Notes under the pieces: model-generated
The model's input: the letters and a program-made list of their open reading frames with translations, nothing else
The model's database searches: none
Told to the model about the DNA's origin: nothing
From: Williamsia sp. 1135
GTDB taxonomy: Bacteria > Actinomycetota > Actinomycetes > Mycobacteriales > Mycobacteriaceae
NCBI RefSeq assembly: GCF_002095395.1
Contig: NZ_MJEI01000088.1
Coordinates: forward strand, 1 to 64,000
Direction: 5' to 3'
Length of the DNA stretch: 64,000 bases
In this document: positions 50,948-59,513 of the stretch, one piece after another
Position numbering within the stretch: position 1 is the stretch's first letter
Layout of the letters: each line of letters opens with the position of its first letter
Translations under genes and position numbers: made by a program

Positions 50948-51664
50948 ATGCTGCGCGAGCGGGTGGGTGTCCCGGTGATCATCTTGGCGACCTGTGGCCT
51001 GTTGACCAGTGCGTGTGGCGGCAACGCCGACCCGGCGCCGTCGTCCGCGTCGCAGTCCGGACCGTTCACGCCCGCGAGCGCCCTGTTGCCTGCCCGTGAG
51101 TTTCCTGCCGGTTATCAGCGGGCCGAACTCGGCGTCGTCGACCTGCGAGACCAGAATGCGGCTGCCCTGGCGGCGGCGTCCACCGCACAGTTCGATCCGC
51201 CGCAATGCCGCCCGACCGCGGACGCGACGCTGAACGAGCAGCTCGATCCCTCGAACGCCGCGGTGACGGCGTGGCAGTCGTCGTCGGGCAACAGCATAAT
51301 CGAGCTGGTCACGACCGTGCCGCGGGACATCGATGCCGATATCCGTGCCAATACGGGTGAGTGCGCCCGGGTGACGATCACGGTCACGACCGGCAGCACA
51401 GCCGGCGCCGGCGTGGTCACCGAGAACCAGCGCCTCACTCCTCCGCCGCTACCGACGTCCCTGTCGTTGTTGGTCAAGTCGGTTGCCACGACCACCTACC
51501 CCGGCGGCAAGACGGCGGTGGCACAGACGCTCGCCGGGTATGCGGTGGTCGACGGGGTCACCGTCCAGCTGGTGGCGGTCTCGACCCAGGACGCCATGAC
51601 GGACGCGAAGTTCGCGGAGTTGTTCACCCGTGCAGTGACCCGGGTCGCCGGGTCCGTCGGCTAG
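50948..51664 (+). CDS. lipoprotein of unknown function
   Basis: A 238-residue exported lipoprotein: a 20-residue hydrophobic segment (VGVPVIILATCGLLTSAC) with lipobox LTSAC (Cys23) and a Ser/Ala/Pro linker, then a globular part with paired Cys (PPQCRPTAD, TGECARVTI). The pattern of the mature domain resembles actinobacterial lipoproteins of DUF5642-like type, but I am not certain. The ATG at 50948 is preferred; GTG 50942 is in frame. Divergent from the peptide gene. Confidence 0.72.
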   Translation: MLRERVGVPVIILATCGLLTSACGGNADPAPSSASQSGPFTPASALLPAREFPAGYQRAELGVVDLRDQNAAALAAASTAQFDPPQCRPTADATLNEQLDPSNAAVTAWQSSSGNSIIELVTTVPRDIDADIRANTGECARVTITVTTGSTAGAGVVTENQRLTPPPLPTSLSLLVKSVATTTYPGGKTAVAQTLAGYAVVDGVTVQLVAVSTQDAMTDAKFAELFTRAVTRVAGSVG

Positions 51665-52097
51665 CGACGCCATCGTCCGTTCGGGCGGCTCGAGGGCCAC
51701 CCGTCGGATTGTCTGATTGTGATCGTGGACACACGGTGCGTCTGTTTCGGGCAGTCGTCCGCTGATGGTCGCCCCCGCGGGGGCTTGGAACAGCCCCTCT
51801 GAGCCGGTCGGCAAACATGCAGTACGCGCGTACTTTTTGCGTACTCGTCAGTAAGAAAATCGAAGTGGTTTTACAGACGAATCTTTGCAAACTTCGCAAC
51901 GGGGCCATGAAAACTAGCCCGAATTCACACTCGCGACGTGTGGACCTGCGGGTTTGTGTGTGGCACCCTCAGTACAGGCACCGCCTAGCCGGAGTGAAGA
52001 AATTGCTAATTCGCACCGATATGGCTCGGCCCCGCTTCAGCACCTCGGGAGCAGGGCGGCCACACAGCACAGGCTCAACGAATATGGAGCGCGAGAT
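51665..52097. promoter_or_regulatory. aceA upstream region with candidate RamB site
   Basis: This 430-base stretch holds the control region of aceA. TTTGCAAACTTCGCAACG (51884-51901) matches the RamB operator pattern (AAACTTTGCAAA and its complement: TTTGCAA half-site plus TTCGCAA), with an A/T-rich stretch before it. AGTACGCGCGTACT (51821-51834) is a perfect 14-bp palindrome followed by TTTTT, probably the end of the lipoprotein transcript or another operator. No convincing gene lies here. Confidence 0.6.
51884..51901 (+). promoter_or_regulatory. putative RamB operator upstream of aceA
   Basis: TTTGCAAACTTCGCAACG contains two overlapping RamB-type half-sites (TTTGCAA, TTCGCAA). The position, about 200 bases before the aceA start codon, fits the regulation of isocitrate lyase by RamB known in M. 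tuberculosis and C. glutamicum. An almost identical 18-mer occurs at 18952-18969 in this window. Confidence 0.6.
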
Positions 52098-53393
52098 ATG
52101 AGCACCGTCGGAAAACCACGTACCGCAGCCGAGATCCAGCAGGATTGGGACACCAACCCCCGCTGGAAGGGCATCACCCGCGACTACAGCGCAGAGTCGG
52201 TCGCCAACCTGCAGGGCAGCGTTGTCGAGGAGCAGACCCTCGCCCGCCGCGGCGCAGAAATCCTCTGGGAGGGCGTCAACGCCGGAGACGGCAGCTACAT
52301 CAACGCACTCGGCGCACTCACCGGTAACCAGGCCGTGCAGCAGGTCCGCGCCGGACTGAAGGCCGTGTACCTCTCCGGCTGGCAGGTCGCCGGCGATGCG
52401 AACCTCTCGGGCCACACCTACCCGGACCAGTCGCTGTACCCCGCGAACTCCGTTCCTTCGGTGGTCCGTCGCATCAACAACGCGCTCCTGCGCGCCGACG
52501 AGATCGCCCGCGTCGAGGGTGACGACACCGTCGACAACTGGGTTGTGCCGATCGTGGCCGACGGCGAAGCCGGCTTCGGTGGCGCCCTGAACGTCTACGA
52601 ACTGCAGAAGGCCATGATCGCAGCCGGTGCCGCAGGCACCCACTGGGAAGATCAGCTCGCCTCGGAGAAGAAGTGCGGCCACCTCGGTGGCAAGGTGCTC
52701 ATCCCCACCCAGCAGCACATCCGCACCCTGAGCTCGGCTCGCCTGGCCGCCGACGTCGCAAACGTGCCGACCGTCGTCATCGCCCGTACCGACGCCGAAG
52801 CCGCCACCCTGATCACCTCCGACGTCGACGACCGTGACAAGCAGTTCGTCACCGGCGAGCGCACCGCCGAGGGCTACTACCACGTGAAGAACGGCATCGA
52901 GCCCTGCATCGCTCGCGCCAAGTCCTACGCGCCGTACGCCGACATGATCTGGATGGAGACCGGCACCCCCGATCTCGAGCTGGCCCGCAAGTTCGCCGAG
53001 GCCGTCAAGAGCGAGTTCCCCGACCAGCTGCTCTCGTACAACTGCAGCCCGTCGTTCAACTGGAGCAAGCACCTCGATGATTCCACCATCGCCAAGTTCC
53101 AGAACGAGCTCGGCGCAATGGGATTCACCTTCCAGTTCATCACCCTGGCCGGCTTCCACTCACTCAACTACGGCATGTTCGACCTTGCTTGGGGCTACGC
53201 CCGCGAGCAGATGACGGCATTCGTCGACCTGCAGAACCGCGAGTTCAAGGCAGCCGACGAGCGCGGCTTCACCGCCGTCAAGCACCAGCGTGAGGTCGGC
53301 GCAGGCTACTTCGACAACATCGCCACCACGGTCGACCCGACCAGCAGCACCACGTCGCTGGCCGGTTCCACCGAAGAGGGCCAATTCCACTAA
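52098..53393 (+). CDS. aceA: isocitrate lyase
   Basis: A 431-residue cytoplasmic enzyme that splits isocitrate to succinate and glyoxylate, the first step of the glyoxylate bypass for growth on acetate and fatty acids. The catalytic [10 protein letters not shown] loop (Cys at about residue 193), the metal site region [20 protein letters not shown], and [14 protein letters not shown] are intact. Length matches mycobacterial Icl1. ATG 52098 with GGAG upstream; a longer frame from 51954 lacks conservation. The upstream region carries a RamB-like site, and fadB2 follows after 203 bases. Confidence 0.97.
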   Translation: MSTVGKPRTAAEIQQDWDTNPRWKGITRDYSAESVANLQGSVVEEQTLARRGAEILWEGVNAGDGSYINALGALTGNQAVQQVRAGLKAVYLSGWQVAGDANLSGHTYPDQSLYPANSVPSVVRRINNALLRADEIARVEGDDTVDNWVVPIVADGEAGFGGALNVYELQKAMIAAGAAGTHWEDQLASEKKCGHLGGKVLIPTQQHIRTLSSARLAADVANVPTVVIARTDAEAATLITSDVDDRDKQFVTGERTAEGYYHVKNGIEPCIARAKSYAPYADMIWMETGTPDLELARKFAEAVKSEFPDQLLSYNCSPSFNWSKHLDDSTIAKFQNELGAMGFTFQFITLAGFHSLNYGMFDLAWGYAREQMTAFVDLQNREFKAADERGFTAVKHQREVGAGYFDNIATTVDPTSSTTSLAGSTEEGQFH

Positions 53394-53429
53394 GCTGGAA
53401 CCCCTCTCGGGAACTTTAGCGAACTAGTC

Positions 53430-53461
53430 AGGCGGTCCGCGACTACCGTTGCGGGCCGCCT
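53430..53461 (+). terminator. terminator of aceA
   Basis: AGGCGGtCCGC (53430-53440) and GCGGgCCGCCT (53451-53461) form a stem of ten pairs with one mismatch, 37 bases after the aceA stop. It separates aceA from fadB2, which then has its own promoter within the following 130 bases. Confidence 0.75.
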
Positions 53462-53596
53462 GCTGGTATCCGGGTGAACTCTGGGCGTACCCCACAAGGG
53501 TTACCCTCTTCATCACCTTTTCGTGTTGGTCACTCTTAGTTCAGAGATTCTCTTCTTTGTTCAAAGATGTTGTGCTCGTTGTTTTTAGGAGCTTTT

Positions 53597-54490
53597 GTGA
53601 GCGAGAAGATTTCACGGGTCGGCATAATCGGTGCCGGTCAGATGGGCGCAGGCATTGCCGAAGTCTGTGCCCGGGCGCACGCCGACGTGTTGGTGTACGA
53701 GACGACCCGTGAGTTGGCAGCCGCTGGACGGTCCCGCATCCTGCGCTCCCTCGATCGCGGTGTGAGTAGCGGAAAACTCACCGAACGTGAGCGGGAACAG
53801 GCATCGTGGCGGCTGCGTTTCACCTCCGATCTGGGCGATTTCGCTGACCGGCAGATGGTGTGTGAGGCGGTGGTCGAAGACGAGGCCGTCAAGACCGAGA
53901 TCTTCAAACAGCTCGACAAGGTGGTCACGGACCCCAATGCCGTGCTTGCTTCCAACACGTCTTCGATCCCGATCATGAAGTTGGGCATGGCAACCGCCAA
54001 CGCTCATCGCGTCGTCGGTATGCACTTCTTCAACCCGGTGCCGGTACTGCCGCTCGTTGAATTGGTCACCACGCTGATGACCTCCGACGACGTCACCACG
54101 CGCGCCGAGGCCTTCGCCCGCGACATCCTCGGCAAGCAGGTCGTCCGATCGTCGGACCGCTCCGGATTCGTCGTCAACGCTTTGCTGGTGCCCTACCTTC
54201 TCTCGGCGATCCGCATGGTGGAGAGCGGTTTTGCCACCGTCGAAGACATCGACAAGGCGATGGTGCTCGGTTGCGCGCACCCCATGGGCCCGCTCAAGCT
54301 CAGCGACCTCGTCGGCCTCGACACCGTGAAGGCGATCGCCGACAAGATGTACGAAGAGTTCAAAGAACCGCTCTACTCTCCGCCGCCCCTACTGCTGCGC
54401 ATGGTCGAGGCCGGTCGGCTGGGCAAGAAAGCCGGACACGGTTTCTACGTGTACGCGGACAGCCCGGCGAAGACCGGCGCAGGAAGATAA
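53597..54490 (+). CDS. fadB2: 3-hydroxybutyryl-CoA dehydrogenase
   Basis: A 297-residue NAD-dependent enzyme converting 3-hydroxyacyl-CoA to 3-ketoacyl-CoA. The NAD fold is RVGIIGAGQMGAGIAEVCAR; the catalytic Ser and His regions are SNTSSIPIMKLG and MHFFNPVPVLPLVELV; the C-terminal helix is GRLGKKAGHGFYVY. The GTG start at 53597 has AGGAGC upstream; the gene starts 203 bases after aceA. The orthologue in M. tuberculosis is Rv0468, directly after icl. The next gene begins 13 bases after its stop. Confidence 0.93.
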   Translation: MSEKISRVGIIGAGQMGAGIAEVCARAHADVLVYETTRELAAAGRSRILRSLDRGVSSGKLTEREREQASWRLRFTSDLGDFADRQMVCEAVVEDEAVKTEIFKQLDKVVTDPNAVLASNTSSIPIMKLGMATANAHRVVGMHFFNPVPVLPLVELVTTLMTSDDVTTRAEAFARDILGKQVVRSSDRSGFVVNALLVPYLLSAIRMVESGFATVEDIDKAMVLGCAHPMGPLKLSDLVGLDTVKAIADKMYEEFKEPLYSPPPLLLRMVEAGRLGKKAGHGFYVYADSPAKTGAGR

Positions 54491-54503
54491 GCCGGGCGAG
54501 GCC

Positions 54504-56807
54504 ATGACCGGCCAGGAGGAGACGATCGAATACGGGTCCTCGATCCTGGGGTATCCGCGCATCGGCGCCCGGCGAGAACTCAAGCGCGCGCTCGAAAAGT
54601 ACTGGCATCTCGGTGGTTCGGTGGGCGATCTGATCGCCGTCGGGCGGCACCTGCAGGACGACATGTGGCAGGAACTCGCCGCGACAGGACTCGAACAGGT
54701 GCCGGGCAACACCTTCTCGTTCTACGATCACGTACTCGACAACGCGCTGATGTTCGCTGCTCTACCGAGGCGATTTGCGGCGCTCGAGCCCGAACTCCAC
54801 CCGTTGGACTTCTACTTCATGTTGGCACGCGGGAAGGCCGACTTTCCGCCCCTGGAGTTGGTGAAGTTCTTCGGCACCAACTATCACTACCGGCAGCCCG
54901 AGATCGACCCGGATACCACCTTCTCGCTGCACGCCGAATCGTTGCTGGCCGAGCACGCCCGGGCCAAGCAACAGGGCATCGAGTTGCGGCCGGTGGTCAT
55001 CGGCCCGATCTCACTCCTGCTGCTGTCGGCGGCTGCACCTGGTGCGCCCGAAGGCTTCTCGCCGATCGACAAGATCGATGAGCTCATCCCCGCGTATCTG
55101 CACCTGTTCAAGGAACTCGCTGCGCAGGGTGCCAAGTGCGTCCAACTCGACGAACCGGCTTTCACCAGCGACCGGACCGACGAGGAACTGGCGCTGCTCG
55201 GGACCGTCTATGACTCGCTGGCCGCCGTCAGTCAGCGCCCGCGTCTACTCGTCACCGGCCAGTACGGCGATCTCGGTGCGGCGCTTCCGATTCTGGCCGG
55301 AACAAAGATCGAGGCGATCGGTCTGGACCTGGTATCCGAGCCGATCAGCGCGGCGGGTCTGGCGAAGATCCCTGGACTCGATCGCAAGCGTCTGTACGCG
55401 GGTGTCATCAACGGACGCAACGTGTGGAAGGCCGACAAGGCGCGCACGCTCGACTATCTGCTCGCCATCAAGGCCGTCATCCCGGATGTGGTCGTGTCGA
55501 CGTCTTGCAGCCTGCTCCACGTACCGGTGGACCTACTCGTCGAATACGACATCCCGGGCGACGTCGCTGACAGGCTCGCGTTCGCCAAGCAGAAGGTCGG
55601 CGAGGTCGTGGCGCTCGCGAAAGCCGTCACCCACGGGGCCCCCGAACACTGGTCGGATCGCCCCAAGTCGGTGCACTTCAAGATGAAGCACGATGTGCGT
55701 CAACGTGTCTCCGCGATCCGTCCGGATCAGCGGGAGCGGGCACCGTACGAGGTCAGGCGCAAGGCGCAACAGCAGGCTCTGGGGCTGCCGCTGGTGCCGA
55801 CCTGCACGCTGGGGTCGTTTCCGCAGACCGCGGAGATCCGCCAGGCCCGGTACGAGTACGGTCAAGGCCGCTTGACCTGGGACGAGTACCGGCACCTGTT
55901 GCTCGACGAGATCAAACGCGTGATCGACCTGCAGGAAGACATCGGACTCGACGTCTTGGTGCACGGTGAGGTCGAGCGCAATGACATGATCGAGTACTTC
56001 GCCGAGCTGATGGACGGTTACGCCACAACGCATTTCGGCTGGGTTCAGGTGTACGGATCACGGTGCGTGCGGCCGCCGATCCTGTACGGCGACATCAAGC
56101 GCCAAGGTCCGATGACCGTCGAGTGGATCACTTACGCGCAGTCGTTGACCGACAAGCCGGTGAAGGGCATCCTGACCGGCCCGGTGACCATGTTGGCGAG
56201 ATCCTTCGTCCGCCAGGATCAGCCGTTGTACGAGACCGCTGAACAACTGGCGTTGGCGGTTCGCGACGAGGTCGCCGATCTGGAGAGGGCAGGCATCCGG
56301 ATCATCCAGGTCGATGAGCCGTCCATCCGGGAACTGCTGCCACTACGCGAACGGGGCCGGGTCGGGTTCCTCGACTGGGCGGTCAACGCGTTCAAGCTCG
56401 CCGTGGGCGGGGCCGAAGCCCAGACGCAGATCCATGCACACATCGGGTACTCGAGCATCGCGTCGGTGGTCGAGGCATTCGACGCCCTCGATGCCGACGT
56501 GACATCGATCGTGGCGACCCGCTCCATCGGCTGGGTCCTCGATCAGATCACGAGTTCGGGAACAGCGATCAAGCGCGAGGTCGGGCCGGGGGTATACGAG
56601 AGTCGTAGTGCGGCGATTCCTGACATCGACGAGATCGATGAGCGCATCCAGCGTGCCGCCGCCGCGATCGATTCGGATCGGCTGTGGGTCAATCCGGATG
56701 GCGGCCTCAAGACCAGGCACTACTGGCAGCTCGAGCCGTCGCTGCGCAACATGGTCGCTGCCGCGCGACGGCAGCGACGTCGGATCGATGCCCGCCCGCC
56801 CAGCTGA
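54504..56807 (+). CDS. MetE-like protein lacking zinc ligands (cobalamin-independent methionine synthase homologue)
   Basis: A 767-residue two-domain protein aligned to MetE over its whole length: N-terminal ILGYPRIGARRELKRALEKY, C-terminal LGSFPQTAEIRQARYEYGQG, VLVHGEVERNDMIEYFAELM, VQVYGSRCVRPPILYGDIKR, IIQVDEPSIRELLPL. In E. coli MetE zinc is held by His641, Cys643, Glu665 and Cys726. Here the matching residues are His646, Gly648, Val670 and Gly733, so three of four are lost while the catalytic Asp (QVDEP) and the surrounding motifs remain. It begins 13 bases after fadB2. Methionine synthase activity by the known mechanism is unlikely; a new role is possible. Confidence 0.9.
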   Translation: MTGQEETIEYGSSILGYPRIGARRELKRALEKYWHLGGSVGDLIAVGRHLQDDMWQELAATGLEQVPGNTFSFYDHVLDNALMFAALPRRFAALEPELHPLDFYFMLARGKADFPPLELVKFFGTNYHYRQPEIDPDTTFSLHAESLLAEHARAKQQGIELRPVVIGPISLLLLSAAAPGAPEGFSPIDKIDELIPAYLHLFKELAAQGAKCVQLDEPAFTSDRTDEELALLGTVYDSLAAVSQRPRLLVTGQYGDLGAALPILAGTKIEAIGLDLVSEPISAAGLAKIPGLDRKRLYAGVINGRNVWKADKARTLDYLLAIKAVIPDVVVSTSCSLLHVPVDLLVEYDIPGDVADRLAFAKQKVGEVVALAKAVTHGAPEHWSDRPKSVHFKMKHDVRQRVSAIRPDQRERAPYEVRRKAQQQALGLPLVPTCTLGSFPQTAEIRQARYEYGQGRLTWDEYRHLLLDEIKRVIDLQEDIGLDVLVHGEVERNDMIEYFAELMDGYATTHFGWVQVYGSRCVRPPILYGDIKRQGPMTVEWITYAQSLTDKPVKGILTGPVTMLARSFVRQDQPLYETAEQLALAVRDEVADLERAGIRIIQVDEPSIRELLPLRERGRVGFLDWAVNAFKLAVGGAEAQTQIHAHIGYSSIASVVEAFDALDADVTSIVATRSIGWVLDQITSSGTAIKREVGPGVYESRSAAIPDIDEIDERIQRAAAAIDSDRLWVNPDGGLKTRHYWQLEPSLRNMVAAARRQRRRIDARPPS

Positions 56808-56875
56808 ATTCGCGCCACCTGCGTGCGTACGCGACAGGTGCAACAGGCGCGTACGCACCTAGGTGGCGCGAATTC
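56806..56875. repeat. long hairpin/mirror element between metE-like and ABM genes
   Basis: GAATTCGCGCCACCT (56806-56820) pairs perfectly with AGGTGGCGCGAATTC (56861-56875), and inside it GTGCGTACGCG (56823-56833) pairs with CGCGTACGCAC (56848-56858); only two bases separate the arms on each side. CACCT, AGGTG and CACCT occur at 56816, 56836 and 56856, 20 bases apart. It overlaps the stop of the MetE-like gene and lies before the convergent ABM gene, so it can act as a bidirectional terminator. Confidence 0.75.
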
Positions 56876-56887
56876 GTGGGTCACCCG

Positions 56888-57211
56888 TCAATCGATGGTG
56901 ATCTCACCCATGGCCGACCAGTCGTCGGCGTCGATGGTGTGACTGATGATCCGCGGCGTCGACACCAGCGCCTGTGGCATCTGTTCCTGCGTCGCCTTCT
57001 TGAAGTGGTCGCTGTTGACGTGCGGACCAGCCGCATCGTCTTCGAAGGCCTCGACCAGGACGAACTCGTTGGGGTCATCGACACTGCGCGACCAGTCGAA
57101 CCACTTGTTGCCCGGTTCGGCGCGCGTCGCCTGCGTGAAGGGATCGACGAGATCCAACCATCGCTCGGCCCACTCGGGCTTCACCTGGAACTTGACCACG
57201 ATGAAAATCAC
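56888..57211 (-). CDS. antibiotic biosynthesis monooxygenase (ABM) domain protein
   Basis: A 107-residue ferredoxin-like dimeric alpha+beta barrel. The pattern FIVVKFQVKPEWAERWLDLV, CWFDWSRSVDDPNEFVLVEAF-type strand (KWFDWSRSVDDPNEFVLVEA) and HVNSDHFKKATQEQMPQALV are typical. Relatives are quinol monooxygenases or heme-degrading enzymes; the Asn-Asp-His of YgiN-type proteins partly matches, and function is not assigned. ATG 57211. Monocistronic on the minus strand. Confidence 0.82.
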   Translation of the reverse strand: MIFIVVKFQVKPEWAERWLDLVDPFTQATRAEPGNKWFDWSRSVDDPNEFVLVEAFEDDAAGPHVNSDHFKKATQEQMPQALVSTPRIISHTIDADDWSAMGEITID

Positions 57212-57344
57212 TGCGCTTCTCCATTCTTCTCGTCCACCAGTGCACGCTCACCTGAAATCGTAGTTGCGTGGGTGAACGACTCTCCGGGCATTGAGGCCAA
57301 GAGGGGACTGCCGTCGCAAGATGAGACGGCCGGAGCAGGACAGA

Positions 57345-57378
57345 CGAATGCCCCCACCGTATTCGGCAGGGGCATTCG
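57345..57378. terminator. terminator downstream of the secreted protein gene
   Basis: CGAATGCCCC (57345-57354) and GGGGCATTCG (57369-57378) form a perfect 10-bp stem, 21 bases beyond the stop of the minus-strand secreted-protein gene. Loop of 14 bases. No T-run. Confidence 0.7.
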
Positions 57379-57398
57379 ATGGAAAGGTCCGACCAGCG

Positions 57399-58145
57399 TC
57401 AGCTGGGCAGTCCCGGGATCAGATTGGCGAGACCGAAGCCACCGAGTGAGCCGGTCGAGGCGCCCTCTTCTTCGGAGGAACCGACCTGCCTGAAGTCGGT
57501 GGTGCACCCGTTGAACTGGACCTTGTCGATGGTCGCCGTTGTGCCGACCGGGCCTTCGATCGAGATGCCGTAGTGCGTCACGACGGTTTGATCACCGGCC
57601 GCGGCCTTCAGCGCCGCAAGTGTCGACGGAGTGCCCCTGGCGATCGTTCCGAGATCTCTTGTCGCCCACCACTGGTCTGAACCAGCGGCGTCGGCGCCGT
57701 CGCCGGAGTGCACAAGCGTCGCAAAACCATTCTCGCCGGATACGTCGCCGGGGCCAGTCGTGTTGGCGCCTGTTACGCGGATCTGCCAGTTACCCGGGAC
57801 CGCGCCCTCATGTTGGAAGGCCAAGGGGCCGGTCACGTCCTTGAGGAGCAACCCGCCTGCTTCATGATACGAAGCCGCACGGTTGTCAACCTTGGTCGTC
57901 GAGGGTGTATCGAACGTCGTGAACTTCAACGCTCCGTTCCCATCTTCACCGCCGGCAACGTGCACGCCAGCCTGGCCGGACTCGTCGCCGAATGTGTTAC
58001 CCCATCCGTTTGCCTGGTTGCCTGTCGAAATTTCCGCGCACTCGGATTGTGAGACCGGCGCTGCCGATGCAACTGCGGGGAAGAACAGAGCTGCTGCGCT
58101 GACTGCTGCTACGGCGGTGGTGGTACGGAGAATGGTGCGGTTCAT
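57399..58145 (-). CDS. secreted protein of unknown function
   Basis: A 248-residue exported protein: signal peptide with ALFFPAVASA-AP cleavage near residue 28, then a beta-rich globular domain (NANGWGNTFGDESGQAGVH-like stretch, GALKFTTFDTPSTTKVDNRA) with Cys in SECAEIS and FNGCTTDFR that could form one disulfide. The last 30 residues are low-complexity Ser/Gly/Glu. The pattern suggests a carbohydrate-binding or jelly-roll fold, but no family is certain. A strong minus-strand context; about 450 bases of intergenic DNA precede it. Confidence 0.7.
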   Translation of the reverse strand: MNRTILRTTTAVAAVSAAALFFPAVASAAPVSQSECAEISTGNQANGWGNTFGDESGQAGVHVAGGEDGNGALKFTTFDTPSTTKVDNRAASYHEAGGLLLKDVTGPLAFQHEGAVPGNWQIRVTGANTTGPGDVSGENGFATLVHSGDGADAAGSDQWWATRDLGTIARGTPSTLAALKAAAGDQTVVTHYGISIEGPVGTTATIDKVQFNGCTTDFRQVGSSEEEGASTGSLGGFGLANLIPGLPS

Positions 58146-58600
58146 GCGAAGATCGCCCTCCAGTAAATGGACGTGCTGTTGGTGCTGAAGAGGTCAACGT
58201 AGCAAACGTCAGTCGGTTGAATGCAAATTGTCGGCAATATCCAGGAAATATACGCCTGAACGATGTACCGAGAACGTAACTTAACTTTTATTGCCAGTGT
58301 GAACTAACTAAGAGTTCAACTTCGAGAACTAGTGTCGTGAGAAGATTTTTGGAATTACGATCTTGATCTAAGAAGGTTGTGTAAGAGCAACTTTGGACGA
58401 TCCCAGAATTTTTTAGAGGTGTCGGCGACAACTTCGACACTCAAACAATCCTAGACGCTTGTATTCGTGATATTCGAATTCTGATGGAGTGTACTGATCC
58501 GCGGAATCTGCTCCACTTCTGGCAATATGCTCCGGTTCCAGAGCTCTGGAACCGGAGCGGATTCCTAGAAGTGGAGCAGATTTTGGCTCGGCGGACCTTG
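58146..58600. other. A/T-rich intergenic region upstream of the secreted protein gene
   Basis: About 455 bases without a supported gene; 58200-58500 is visibly richer in A and T than the rest of the window (runs such as AACTTAACTTTTATTG and AGAATTTTTTAGAG). It should contain the promoter of the secreted-protein gene, and it ends with the mirror element at 58505-58582. It may be foreign DNA. Confidence 0.5.
58505..58582. repeat. mirror-symmetric element (19-nt units F-F-R-R) with 30-bp palindrome
   Basis: Outer arms AATCTGCTCCACTTCT (58505-58520) and AGAAGTGGAGCAGATT (58567-58582) are perfect 16-bp inverted repeats. The centre 58529-58558 is a perfect 30-bp palindrome (GCTCCGGTTCCAGAG and its complement). 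GCTCC begins at 58510 and 58529, 19 bases apart; GGAGC ends at 58558 and 58577, again 19 apart. So two forward units are followed by two reverse units, as at 16303 and 18929. It lies between two minus-strand genes, close to the SDR stop. Confidence 0.85.
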
Positions 58601-59440
58601 TCAGGCCGGCGGGAACAGGGGTCCGCCGCCGAAGGGCTCGCGATGGGATTTCGGTAGTCCACCGTCATTGTTGGTCAGCCCGTAGGAAGCGCCGAGTTCG
58701 GCGGTGACGAGACTGTGTCCGTTGTTCTCGAGCAGCGACGGATCGCGCCACAGGCGATCGATGACGCGGCCGACGAATTGTGGGTGTTCGGCCTCGTCGA
58801 GCCGGAATCCGGCGAACTCCTCGATACCGAGTGAGAGCAGCAGCTCTGTCTGAATGAGCCCGAGCCACAACGAGATCGCGGCCACCCCGGTACCTTCGAG
58901 TTCGTGCGCCATGTCGAAGGCCATCTTGTCGAGTGCAGCCTTGCTCATGCCGTACAGCACCGAGTGGAGGTGTCCGCGGGTTCCGAACGACGAGATGTTG
59001 ACCATCAAACCGGAGCCTTGGGGCACCATGATCTTTGCGGCTTCGACGCATGCGACATAGTGCGCGCGGACGCCGACCGTGATGAGGGTGTCCCAGTCGG
59101 ATACGGGTCGCTCCCAGAACTTGTCGCTGAACCCGCCGAAGCCCTTGGGGGAGGCCCAAACGTTGTTGACCAGTAGGTCGAGACGACCCTGCTCGGCGTG
59201 GATCTGGCTGAACAACCCGGCGACGGCGTCGTCGTCGGAGTGGTCGAGACTCACCCCGACCGCGGTCCCGCCGGCGTTCTCGATCTCCGAGATGGTCTGC
59301 CCCAGTGGGTCATCAGGACCGGTCCCGCCGCGTGCGGTGACGTACACCGTCCATCCTGCCGCGCCCAATGCGGTGGCCACGCCCTTGCCGACACCGCGGC
59401 TCGCCCCGGTCACCAGTGCCACCGACCCTGTTTCGCTCAC
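58601..59440 (-). CDS. short-chain dehydrogenase/reductase
   Basis: A 279-residue NAD(P)-dependent oxidoreductase. Cofactor motif TGASRGVGKGVATALG, NNVWASPKGF, and the catalytic YGMSKAALDKMAFDMAHEL with Ser in MVNISSFGTRG. It resembles DHRS1-like SDRs in general outline. Substrate unknown. ATG 59440. It is 73 bases downstream of the TetR-type regulator gene on the same strand and may be co-transcribed. Confidence 0.9.
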   Translation of the reverse strand: MSETGSVALVTGASRGVGKGVATALGAAGWTVYVTARGGTGPDDPLGQTISEIENAGGTAVGVSLDHSDDDAVAGLFSQIHAEQGRLDLLVNNVWASPKGFGGFSDKFWERPVSDWDTLITVGVRAHYVACVEAAKIMVPQGSGLMVNISSFGTRGHLHSVLYGMSKAALDKMAFDMAHELEGTGVAAISLWLGLIQTELLLSLGIEEFAGFRLDEAEHPQFVGRVIDRLWRDPSLLENNGHSLVTAELGASYGLTNNDGGLPKSHREPFGGGPLFPPA

Positions 59441-59513
59441 TTGTGTCCGCCACTTCTACCCATGGCGCCAATCTATCGGCTGGATCTCCGGGCGTGATGA
59501 GGATTGGGGCGTC

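Noticed and set aside
58441-58668. 75-codon minus-strand frame
   Set aside because: It crosses the mirror element and the end of the SDR gene, has no ribosome binding site and no family similarity.
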